DNA of 64,000 nt, taken from positions 682,001 to 746,000 of the forward strand of contig NZ_CP030053.1 of assembly GCF_004114955.1 (NCBI RefSeq), given 5' to 3'. The position numbers and the translations under genes were made by a program. How positions within the stretch are numbered: position 1 is the stretch's first letter; the number at the start of each line of letters is the position of its first letter. Below, piece after piece: positions 31,121-39,159 of this stretch. The notes beneath the pieces were generated by a model, which had not been told where the DNA came from, searched no databases, and was given only the letters and a program-made list of their open reading frames with translations. This stretch comes from Bradyrhizobium guangzhouense. GTDB taxonomy: Bacteria > Pseudomonadota > Alphaproteobacteria > Rhizobiales > Xanthobacteraceae.

Positions 31121-31245
31121 CTCTCCCGCTTGCGGGAGAGGCCGACACGCTCGCAGAGCGTGGCGGGTGAGGGTTCTCTCCTCTTGAGGACTGTCCCGTT
31201 GCGGAGACACCCTCTCCCCAACCCTCTCCCGCAAGCGGGAGAGGG
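31121..31245. repeat. Intergenic palindromic repeat, family C, copy 2
   Basis: CTCTCCCGC/GCGGGAGAG hairpins at 31121-31140 and 31222-31245 bracket a central GAGGGTTCTCTCC-type segment. Related to 19158-19310. The rest of 31088-31532 holds no gene; its right-hand part (about 31280-31520) is AT-richer and should contain the promoter of the PQQ dehydrogenase. Confidence 0.7.
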
Positions 31246-31532
31246 AGCGCACTGCCGATGTCGCCGCATCGTGCAATCATATGCGATAGCCCTGAGCGGT
31301 TGGGTCCTAGAACTTTCAAAAAACCGAACGTCCATTTCAGGCTTTAAAACAAGGGCAAGACACCAGCTTCGACAACGAGATGCGCGGCGAAACTCGCCAA
31401 TGATTTGCACTACTACCTTCCGCCCATACTAAGCGCGATCAGGCGATGTTGTAATTCCGGTCGATGGTTCGCAGACGAACTGCGCATCACGAGCGCCCAA
31501 CGTGGTGCACACAACAACATCGGAGGGAATAC

Positions 31533-33248
31533 ATGACCTTTGGAACAAGGGCCTTCTTGGCCGGCATTTCGATGATTGCGATGCTGGCCGCCGCGACACC
31601 AGGCGTTCGCGCCAACGACTCCCTGATCAAGGCGCAATCCGATTCCAACCAGTGGGCCGTTGCCGGTCACGATTACGGCAACACGCGCTTCAGTCCACTC
31701 AAGCAGATCAACACCGAGAACGCCGGCAAGCTGACTCTCGCCTATTCGTTCTCGCTCGCCTCGCTCCGTTCGAACGAATCCTCGCCGATCGTGATCGGCG
31801 ACACGCTCTACGTCTCGACCTCCTGGGGTCCGAAATACGTCTACGCACTCGAGGCCGCGACCGGCAAGCGCAAGTGGACCTACGAGCCGGAAATTCCGGA
31901 TGACGTGCTGCAATATGCGTGCTGCGACGTCAACAATCGCGGCGTGTCCTATGCCGACGGCAAGATCTTCGTCGGCCGTCTCGACGGCAAGCTGACGGCG
32001 CTGGATGCGGCGACCGGCAAGGCGCTGTGGACGACGAAGGTCGTCGATTACAAGCAGGGCTCGGTCATCACCTCGCCGCCGCTCGTCGTGCGCGACAAGG
32101 TCATCACCGGCTTCGGCGGTGGCGAATATGGCGTGCGTGGTTCGCTGCAGGCTTTCGATATCAATACCGGCAAGCAGCTCTGGCAGACCTTCACCGTTCC
32201 CTCGCCGGACGAGCCCGGCGGCGACAGCTGGAAAGGCGACTCCGCCCAGCACGGTGGCGGCGCGGCCTGGCTGGTCGGCTCCTACGATGCGAAGACCGAC
32301 ACCGTCTATTGGGGCACCAGCAATCCGGGTCCGTGGAACACCGGCGTCCGCTCGACCGGCGACGGCAATTTCGGCAAGCTGACCAACCTCTACACCGCCT
32401 CGACGCTCGCGCTCGATCCCAACACCGGCAAGATCAAGTGGCACATCCAGACCACACCCGCCGACGCCTGGGACTATGACGGCGTCAACGAAGCCGTTCT
32501 TGCCGATCTCAAGATCGGCGGCAACACGGTGCCGGCGCTGATGAAGGCGGATCGCAACGGCTACTTCTTCGTCGCCAATCGCGAGACCGGCAAGGTGCTC
32601 TCGGCGGAGAAATACGTGTTCTCCAACTGGGCCAAGAAGTGGGACGTCAACACCATGCGCGCGGACGAGGATCCGGACAAGCGTCCGGGCCCGAACCATC
32701 CCGCCAAGGACATCTGCCCGAACCTGATTGGCGGCAAGAACTGGCAGCCGATGTCGTTCAACCCCGAGACCGGCCTCGTCTACATCCCGTCCAACAATGT
32801 CTGCATGGACTGGTCGGTCGGCGATGTCTCCTACAAGCGCGGGGTGTTCTATCTCGGCGCCGAATTCCCGACCAAGGAAGGCCCCGGCGGATTCCTCGGC
32901 GAACTCATGGCCTGGGATCCGGTCGCTCAGAAGAAGGTCTGGTCGATCAAGGAAGACCTGCCGTTCAATGGCGGCACGCTGACCACCGGCGGCGGCTTGG
33001 TGTTCGCAGGCAACCTTCACGGCGATTTCCGCGCCATCGATGCCAAGAACGGCAAGGTGCTCTGGAGCCGGAATCTCGGCTCCGGCATCGGCGCCGGGCC
33101 GGTGACCTATGAGGTCGGCGGCAAGCAGTATGTCGCCATCGTCGTCGGTCGTACGGCCTCGATACCTGCGTTCCTGGGCGACATTGGCAAGAAGATGACG
33201 GCCGCTGCGCCCGAGGGCGGTTCTCTCTTCGTGTTCTCCGTCCAGTGA
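31533..33248 (+). CDS. PQQ-dependent alcohol dehydrogenase, lanthanide type (methanol/ethanol family)
   Basis: 571 aa with a signal peptide (about 1-27), so periplasmic. Eight-bladed quinoprotein with vicinal cysteines Cys130-Cys131 (QYACCDVNN). Metal and catalytic residues: Glu198 (GGGEYG), Asn264 (TSNPGPWN), Asp314, plus the extra Asp316 in WDYDG. That DYD signature marks lanthanide-dependent enzymes such as XoxF, ExaF and PedH. The length is nearer ExaF/PedH than XoxF (about 600), so ethanol or other primary alcohols may be preferred. The ATG has CGGAGGGA upstream. An associated binding protein/cytochrome gene follows. Confidence 0.9.
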   Translation: MTFGTRAFLAGISMIAMLAAATPGVRANDSLIKAQSDSNQWAVAGHDYGNTRFSPLKQINTENAGKLTLAYSFSLASLRSNESSPIVIGDTLYVSTSWGPKYVYALEAATGKRKWTYEPEIPDDVLQYACCDVNNRGVSYADGKIFVGRLDGKLTALDAATGKALWTTKVVDYKQGSVITSPPLVVRDKVITGFGGGEYGVRGSLQAFDINTGKQLWQTFTVPSPDEPGGDSWKGDSAQHGGGAAWLVGSYDAKTDTVYWGTSNPGPWNTGVRSTGDGNFGKLTNLYTASTLALDPNTGKIKWHIQTTPADAWDYDGVNEAVLADLKIGGNTVPALMKADRNGYFFVANRETGKVLSAEKYVFSNWAKKWDVNTMRADEDPDKRPGPNHPAKDICPNLIGGKNWQPMSFNPETGLVYIPSNNVCMDWSVGDVSYKRGVFYLGAEFPTKEGPGGFLGELMAWDPVAQKKVWSIKEDLPFNGGTLTTGGGLVFAGNLHGDFRAIDAKNGKVLWSRNLGSGIGAGPVTYEVGGKQYVAIVVGRTASIPAFLGDIGKKMTAAAPEGGSLFVFSVQ

Positions 33249-33374
33249 CCACTGGCGCGCGTATCCTCGAGGTGACGGGATACGCGCGCGCCTTTTCCAG
33301 ACGATCGTTGCGGCTCGGCTGATGGCGTGTGCCGCAACGACCGGTCCAACAATTCCCAACTGCGGGAGATGAGG

Positions 33375-34577
33375 ATGCGTCCGATACATCTTGGAAGTGG
33401 CAAGAAGCGGAACCATAGCATTGCCGGGCTCGCCGCATGGGCCGCCGCGTCCGCGATGATCGCACCTGCTATCATGGCTCACGCCGACGAGGTGCAGCCG
33501 CTTCGTCTCTGCGCCGATCCGACCAATCTTCCGTTCTCCAGCGATAGTCCGTCGCAGCCGGGCTTCTATGTCGAGATCGGGCAAGCGCTGGCGCAGGCGC
33601 TCGGCCGGCCGGTCGCCTATGATTGGTACAAATCCTATTTCGGCAAGCGCACCGTGCGCGTGACGTTGCTCGGCAAGCAATGCGACGCCATGATCGGGCT
33701 GCCGCGGTCCGAGGACTTCATGGGGCCGGCCGTGATCTTCTCCCGTTCGTTCGCGAAGGAAGGCTATGCCCTCGTGGCCGCGAAGGGGCAGGCCCTCGGC
33801 GGCATCGACGGCCTCAGGGGCAAGCGGGTCGCGGTGCAGTACGCCAGCACGCCGCAAAACCTGCTCGCGAGCCGCGACGACGTTCAGATGGTGACCGTGC
33901 TGTCACCGGAAGAAGGCATGCAGGCGCTGGACCAGGGCAAGGCTGACGTCGCCTTCATTTGGGCGCCGGTTGCCGGCTGGCTGAACAAGACCAGCTACAA
34001 CGCCCGCTACCAGATCCAGCTCACCGAGGGCGAAGGGCTGTCATGGGACGCAGCCATCGGCTTTGCGAAGACGTCCACCGAGCTTCGTGATCGCGTCGAT
34101 GCCGTCTTGCCGCAGCTTCAACGGACGATTGGCGAGCTCGCGGTCAAATACGGCTTGCCGGGCGGCGAGCCGGTCCGCTTCGGCGCGAGCCGGGGGGTGC
34201 CCGCGGGAACGACGACGGGCATGGGAAGCGGAGCCCAGACCGGAATTCACGTCACCGAGATCGCCAATGTCGCCGCGACCGAGATCAAGGGCGACGCGAC
34301 GGCGCCCGCCGCCGAGGCCGTCGGTGCGGGCAAGGAAATCTTCAATGGAACTTGCGCGCATTGTCACGGTCCCGACGCGATCCAGAGCGAGCGCAAGATC
34401 GACCTGCGGCTACTGCGTCACCGCTACGGCGAGGACATGCGCCAGACATTCTGGACGACCGTGCATGAAGGACGGCCGAGCAAGGGCATGCCGTCCTGGA
34501 AAGAGGTCTTCACCGACGACCAGTTCGACAGCATCTATTCCTTCCTGCTGACGGTCCAGACCGAATCCAATGACTGA
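33375..34577 (+). CDS. Fusion of XoxJ-like periplasmic binding protein and cytochrome c domain
   Basis: 400 aa from the ATG at 33375 (GGGAG seven bases upstream; an ATG six bases earlier is possible). Signal peptide to about residue 38, then a type 2 periplasmic-binding fold (about 40-262) of the quinoprotein-associated XoxJ/MxaJ kind (LRLCADPTNLPFSSD, DWYKSYFGKRTVRVTLL), a Gly/Ala linker (263-315), and a class I cytochrome c domain with heme motif CAHCH (327-331) and likely Met372 ligand (SKGMPSW). It combines what are usually the separate XoxJ and XoxG proteins, suggesting activation of and electron acceptance from the upstream dehydrogenase by one polypeptide. Confidence 0.88.
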   Translation: MRPIHLGSGKKRNHSIAGLAAWAAASAMIAPAIMAHADEVQPLRLCADPTNLPFSSDSPSQPGFYVEIGQALAQALGRPVAYDWYKSYFGKRTVRVTLLGKQCDAMIGLPRSEDFMGPAVIFSRSFAKEGYALVAAKGQALGGIDGLRGKRVAVQYASTPQNLLASRDDVQMVTVLSPEEGMQALDQGKADVAFIWAPVAGWLNKTSYNARYQIQLTEGEGLSWDAAIGFAKTSTELRDRVDAVLPQLQRTIGELAVKYGLPGGEPVRFGASRGVPAGTTTGMGSGAQTGIHVTEIANVAATEIKGDATAPAAEAVGAGKEIFNGTCAHCHGPDAIQSERKIDLRLLRHRYGEDMRQTFWTTVHEGRPSKGMPSWKEVFTDDQFDSIYSFLLTVQTESND

Positions 34578-34712
34578 ACGACCTTGACCAAACGCGATCG
34601 GGAGGATGTGCTAGCTTCCGTCCGGCATCATCTTGCCGGGCGGGTGCCGCATCGATGTGTCGCTTCCGCTGTCGCGGCGGATGCCTGTGCGGCGCGATCC
34701 TGGGAAGGCGCC

Positions 34713-35399
34713 ATGACCAGCTTCCTGATCATCGACGATCATCCGCTGTTTCGCGAAGCGCTCGGCAATGCCGTGCGGCTGGCCTTGCCGGAGGCGCAAA
34801 TCTTCGAGGCGATGTCGATCGAGGACGCGCTGCATATCCTGCTCGCCGAGCAGGGCATCGACCTCGCTCTGCTCGATCTGTCGCTGCCGGATGCGACCGG
34901 CTTCTCCGGCTTCCTGCGTTTGCGCGAGGCCTATCCGCGTCTGCCCGTCGCCATCGTGTCGAGCGAGGAGGATCAGCACATCGTTCGCGAGGCGCTGGCG
35001 CTGGGAGCCGCCGGCTATCTGCCGAAGTCGACCTCGAAGCGTGAGCTCGCGCAATCGATCGAGGGTGTACTCAGCGGATCGGTGTCGGTGCCGAAGGATT
35101 TCGTCGCGGCGCCGCGGCTGCGCCGGGCCGATGCCAGCAAGGCGCTCGAGGTCAAGCTGCGCGAGCTCACGCCGCAGCAGCTTCGCGTGCTTGATCTCTT
35201 GCGTCGCGGCTTCCCGAACCGGCAGATCGCGCAAGAGCTTGCGCTCGCCGAATCCACGGTGAAGGCACATATCACCGAGATCCTGCGCAAGCTCGGCCTG
35301 TTCAGCCGCAACAAGGCCGTGATCGAGATCGGCAAGATGGACCTGCCCGATCCCAGGGGGCGCCCTCAGGCGCGGGTCGATCGCGGGAAGCCGCAATGA
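34713..35399 (+). CDS. NarL/LuxR-type response regulator (first of two)
   Basis: 228 aa from the ATG at 34713 (GGGAAGG upstream). Receiver: IIDDHPLFREAL acidic pair, acceptor Asp in LALLDLSLPD, SS in AIVSSEE, Lys in GYLPKS. LuxR helix-turn-helix: LTPQQLRVLDLLRRGFPNRQ and ESTVKAHITEILRKLGLFSR. It resembles EraR/AgmR-type regulators of PQQ alcohol dehydrogenase genes. It follows the fusion gene and may share its transcript. The likely kinase partner is encoded at 36385-37743. Confidence 0.9.
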   Translation: MTSFLIIDDHPLFREALGNAVRLALPEAQIFEAMSIEDALHILLAEQGIDLALLDLSLPDATGFSGFLRLREAYPRLPVAIVSSEEDQHIVREALALGAAGYLPKSTSKRELAQSIEGVLSGSVSVPKDFVAAPRLRRADASKALEVKLRELTPQQLRVLDLLRRGFPNRQIAQELALAESTVKAHITEILRKLGLFSRNKAVIEIGKMDLPDPRGRPQARVDRGKPQ

Positions 35400-35414
35400 C
35401 GGCCGGCCTCGTTT

Positions 35415-35428
35415 TTGACTTGGGTCAA
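35415..35428. promoter_or_regulatory. FixK/Fnr-type box
   Basis: TTGACTTGGGTCAA is a near-perfect palindrome fitting TTGAc-N4-gTCAA, the form used by FixK2/FnrN/NnrR regulators in rhizobia. It lies 120 bp upstream of the second response regulator gene, a usable distance for activation. Suggests low-oxygen or NO-linked control; not proven. Confidence 0.5.
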
Positions 35429-35547
35429 GCCGGTCCGGCCCGGCTGGGACACTCTGACTTGAAGCAATTCAACATCCATTCCGGTCACATCCCGGGCGAG
35501 GTTTCCGGCAAGACCTTCACCAAGACCTTCACGGTGGCTTACGCGCG

Positions 35548-36240
35548 ATGCGATTTCTGATTGTCGAAGATCATCCGTTGTTTCGCGAGGCGCTCGAAGG
35601 CGCGCTCCAGATGGTGGCGCCGACGGCCGAGATCCTTCAGGCGATTTCGATCGACGGCGCGATCGAGCAGGCCGGAGCGACATCGGAGCTCGATCTCATC
35701 CTGCTCGATCTGTCGATGCCGGGCACGACGGGTCTTTCAGGCATCATCCGCATCCGCAAGTCGTTTCCCAGGATTCCGGTCGTCATCGTATCGGGACATC
35801 AGGATCCGCAGATCATTGCCGGCGCCCTGTCGCTCGGCGTGGCCGGCTACATCCTCAAATCGGCGTCCAAGCAGGATCTGGCGCAGTCGATCGGCGAGGT
35901 GCTGCGCGGCTCGATCTGCGTGCCCGCCGCCTACCGCGCGCCCGTCCGCCCGCAGCGCAGCTCCGGCCCGGCGCAGGATCTGATCAAGCGCCTGCATGAG
36001 CTGACGCCGCAGCAATTGCGCGTGCTCGAAATGCTCAAACGCGGCCTGCAGAACAAGCAGATCGCCTTTGAGCTGAAGATCTCGGAGACCACGGTGAAAG
36101 TCCACGTCTCCGACATCCTGCGCAAGCTCAACGTGGTCAGTCGCACCAAGGCCATCGTCGAAATGGCCAGGATCGATTTCGCGACCCTGGCGGCCGAGGC
36201 CAGCACGACGCGCGAGCGAGTCCGGTCGGATCAGCCGTGA
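35548..36240 (+). CDS. NarL/LuxR-type response regulator (second of two)
   Basis: 230 aa. Receiver residues intact: IVEDHPLFREAL, acceptor Asp in LILLDLSMPG, Lys in GYILKS. C-terminal LuxR helix-turn-helix with LTPQQLRVLEMLKRGLQNKQ and ETTVKVHVSDILRKLNVVSR. It is clearly paralogous to the preceding regulator. A 148 bp gap with a FixK-type box separates them, so this gene may have its own promoter. The gene is convergent with the histidine kinase gene. Confidence 0.9.
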   Translation: MRFLIVEDHPLFREALEGALQMVAPTAEILQAISIDGAIEQAGATSELDLILLDLSMPGTTGLSGIIRIRKSFPRIPVVIVSGHQDPQIIAGALSLGVAGYILKSASKQDLAQSIGEVLRGSICVPAAYRAPVRPQRSSGPAQDLIKRLHELTPQQLRVLEMLKRGLQNKQIAFELKISETTVKVHVSDILRKLNVVSRTKAIVEMARIDFATLAAEASTTRERVRSDQP

Positions 36241-36384
36241 CGCGATCCTCTTCCGTCTCGTCGCGTCGGCCGGGTCTCCATTCGGTCAATGATCTTGATT
36301 GGAAGTCAGGGCGCTGGAAGAATGTAATATATTACCGCTACTGTGCATGGGGTTGTTTTTGACATTTGCCCTGGCCGGCACGCC

Positions 36385-37743
36385 CTAGCTCAGCAGGAAC
36401 GACAGCAGTGCCCGCATCTCGGCGGGCTTGATCGGCTTCTTCAGCACCTCGAGCCCATGCAGGCTCGCTTCCTTGGCGGCCTTCTCGGAGTAGTCGGCCG
36501 TGATGATCATCGCCGGTGTGTCGAGCTTCAGATGCGCCCGGACGTCGGCGATGGCCGACAGGCCGCTCTCGCCGTGGTCGAGGTGGAGATCGGCGATCAC
36601 TGCGTCCGGCGCGCCGCCGAGCTCGCTGAGGCGCAGCAAGGCGTCCGCGCCGGACCGCGTGGTGGCGACGTCGCAACCCCAGCCTTCGAGCAGGGCAGCC
36701 ATCGCTTCCGAGCCCGACGGATCGTTTTCGATGAGAAGGATCTTGGCGCCTTCGAGCCCGCCATATTGCCGTTCCGCGAACTTGGTGGCATGGGCCTCGT
36801 CGATGACCTCGGTGCGTTCGGCTCCTTCCATCTCGACCGTGAAGGTCGAGCCCTGGCCGATCTGCGATGACAGGCCCACCTCGTGCCCGAGCACGGTTGC
36901 GAAACGGCGCACGATGGACAGGCCGAGCCCGAACCCGGCCTGATCGGTCGCGCTGGCATCGCCGCGCTGGAATTCGCGGAAGATCGCCTCCTGCTGCGCC
37001 TGCGGAATTCCAGGCCCGGTGTCCGAAACCTCGACATAGACCCTGTTGGCGCAATGCCCGCAGTCCATGGTGACACCGCCAACCCGGGTATAGCGGATCG
37101 CGTTCGCGATCAGGTTCTGCAGGATCCGCCGCAGCATCATCGCATCCGAGGCGACCGCGAGGTCCGTCGTGCAGATCTGCAAAGCCAGGCGCTGCCGCGC
37201 GGCGATCGGCTCGAATTCGTTGCGCAGCTGCTCGAACAGCGGCGCCAGCGCCAGCGGCCGCACGTCGGGCTTGAGTGCGCCGGCATCGAGCTTGGCGATC
37301 TCGAGCAGAGAGCGCAGCAGGTCTTCCAGCGTCAGCAGGGAGCGGTCGACCTGATCGATCAGCAGGCCGGCATCCTGCGATGCCACCATCTCCGTCAGCG
37401 CCGACAAGGTCAGGCGCGCCGCGTTCAGCGGCTGCAGCAGATCGTGGGTGACCGAAATCAGCACCGAGGATTTCAGCGAGCTCGCCGCCTCCGCCTGCTG
37501 CTTGGCGCGATACAGGCCTTCATTGGCACGTTCGATCGAATGCAATGCCTCACGCAGCTGGTGGGTCCGGTCGCGAACCTTGTGGTCGAGCGCAATGGCG
37601 GTTTCGAACAATGAAAAGGCGTTGAGCTGCTGGTCCATCGAGCGCTCGACGCGCGACATCAGCGCGGCATTGATCTTCTTCAGCTTCGCGGTCTCGCGCC
37701 GCAGCTGCTCGACCGTCGCGGGATCCTGCCACGCCTCGGTCAC
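36385..37743 (-). CDS. Hybrid sensor histidine kinase (NahK/ErcS'-like)
   Basis: 452 aa, no membrane segments. An N-terminal coiled coil (about 10-90) replaces the usual sensor domain. H-box SVTHDLLQPLNAARL, N-box NLIANAIRYT, G boxes DTGPGIP and GFGLGLSIV, then a C-terminal receiver (LLIENDP, acceptor Asp in VIADLHLD, Lys in LKKPIKP). GTG start overlapping the upstream FIST gene by four bases, so it probably gets its signal from that protein. This pairing is that of NosP with NahK (PA1975-PA1976). Phosphotransfer to the two LuxR regulators is inferred. Confidence 0.88.
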   Translation of the reverse strand: MTEAWQDPATVEQLRRETAKLKKINAALMSRVERSMDQQLNAFSLFETAIALDHKVRDRTHQLREALHSIERANEGLYRAKQQAEAASSLKSSVLISVTHDLLQPLNAARLTLSALTEMVASQDAGLLIDQVDRSLLTLEDLLRSLLEIAKLDAGALKPDVRPLALAPLFEQLRNEFEPIAARQRLALQICTTDLAVASDAMMLRRILQNLIANAIRYTRVGGVTMDCGHCANRVYVEVSDTGPGIPQAQQEAIFREFQRGDASATDQAGFGLGLSIVRRFATVLGHEVGLSSQIGQGSTFTVEMEGAERTEVIDEAHATKFAERQYGGLEGAKILLIENDPSGSEAMAALLEGWGCDVATTRSGADALLRLSELGGAPDAVIADLHLDHGESGLSAIADVRAHLKLDTPAMIITADYSEKAAKEASLHGLEVLKKPIKPAEMRALLSFLLS

Positions 37744-38909
37744 GCCTGCCGCCTGCCGATGGCGACGCCCGTGAATGTCTGGTTCACGTGCATCGAGCCG
37801 AACTGTTCACCATAGGTGTGGAAACCGACGACCCGGTTCTGTCGATACAGCTCGGACATGTCGCGGGCGAGCTGGTGCTGCTCGGCATCCAGCCGGCGGA
37901 GCAGGCACTCGAAGCCGATATAAAGAGACACCTCGCCGATCTGATCCTGCATTTGCGCGAAGACGTCCTGCGTCGAGCCGACGAGACTGCGCGAGGTGGC
38001 GGCGGTGAGCACCATGCCCTCGTCGATGGCGCAAAAGAAATGCAGCGAACCGTCGGGCTCGACCCGCTGGATCGACCGCGCGTAATAGGAACCGCCGACA
38101 CGCACCAGTACCGGGTGGGACGCAAAGGAGAAAGGGTCGAGCTTGGCGTCGGCCATGATGCCGACCATGCGGGAATATTCCTCCGCGGCGGGCTCCGCGT
38201 TCAGCTCCTTCACCGTGCGGCTCTCGATGTCGGCTTCAGTGACCACCATCTTCTGCGGCATCGGCTCGAAATTGTCGCACTTGAAGACCTTGAAGGGCAG
38301 CGACGTGTTGAGAAGGATCAGGAGGGCGGCGTTCGTATAGGCGTTGCCTTCGAAGAACACCCACGTCCTCTCGAAGCGCAACCCGTCGCCCGCCGACCCT
38401 CCGACGATCGGGATGTCGTCGAGCGAGGCGTAGATGGCGGACATCACCGCCTCTTCCCGGCGGCAGAGCCCGTCGATCAGGACCAGGCCGAACGAATTGC
38501 CCCGGTCGACCTGTGGGGTCACGCGCAGCAGCTCGTGGCACAGCTCCCCGCCGATCCGCCGTCCGTCCTCGACCCGGAAGCTGTCGAGATTGAGGATCGG
38601 CCGGACCACTGCGGTAAAATCAGCCCGGCTGAATGCCAGCGCCACCACGCTGTTCTCGTCCCAGCCGTCGGGTGCGAGTTCACCGGCGGTCGTGCAGCCG
38701 CAGACAGGCGTCGTGTCGAAGTGCCGGCTGATCTCGGCGATGAAATGGTGGGGGTCGTAGTGAGGTGAGACGAAGACCAGGATCAGGGCCAAATCGTCCG
38801 GCGGCAGCTGCGCCGCAAGCTCGGTGACAGCTCCGTCGACGGTCGCAGCCTTCGATTTCGCAACGGCAACGCCGGATGCGTCGCCAAACCGAAAGTCGGC
38901 TTGCCCCAC
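37740..38909 (-). CDS. FIST-domain sensory protein (NosP-like)
   Basis: 389 aa from the GTG at 38909, chosen for GAGGGAG upstream and because it gives the usual FIST length; the longer open frame has no such signal. FIST N domain about 20-220 (VFVSPHYDPHHF, VCGCTTAGELAPDGW, GGSAGDGLRFERTWVF) and FIST C domain about 230-370 (HPVLVRVGGSYYARSI, HTYGEQFGSMHVNQTFTG). FIST proteins sense small ligands; NosP relatives bind heme and nitric oxide and control a neighbouring kinase. The overlap with the kinase gene supports that partnership. Heme binding here is unverified. Confidence 0.85.
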   Translation of the reverse strand: MGQADFRFGDASGVAVAKSKAATVDGAVTELAAQLPPDDLALILVFVSPHYDPHHFIAEISRHFDTTPVCGCTTAGELAPDGWDENSVVALAFSRADFTAVVRPILNLDSFRVEDGRRIGGELCHELLRVTPQVDRGNSFGLVLIDGLCRREEAVMSAIYASLDDIPIVGGSAGDGLRFERTWVFFEGNAYTNAALLILLNTSLPFKVFKCDNFEPMPQKMVVTEADIESRTVKELNAEPAAEEYSRMVGIMADAKLDPFSFASHPVLVRVGGSYYARSIQRVEPDGSLHFFCAIDEGMVLTAATSRSLVGSTQDVFAQMQDQIGEVSLYIGFECLLRRLDAEQHQLARDMSELYRQNRVVGFHTYGEQFGSMHVNQTFTGVAIGRRQA

Positions 38910-39159
38910 TCCGTTTCTCCCTCGAGGCTCACCTCGGTCTCGCGCCGAATGCCTGACAAGTGTCCAGACAGTAAGGTCTTTTCCGCCCTGCCGCAACTCG
39001 GCGACCGGACGCTGCGGGGCATCGGTCGGGCCGAAGGCAATCAGCCTCGCCGCCCCGCCGAATTTACCGCCCTTTATCGTTTCTGCCCTAGTTTTGCGCA
39101 TCGGGTCTGGGGGCGGGGCGCCTCCGGATCGCGGTTGAATAGACGAAATGGGGGTTGGA

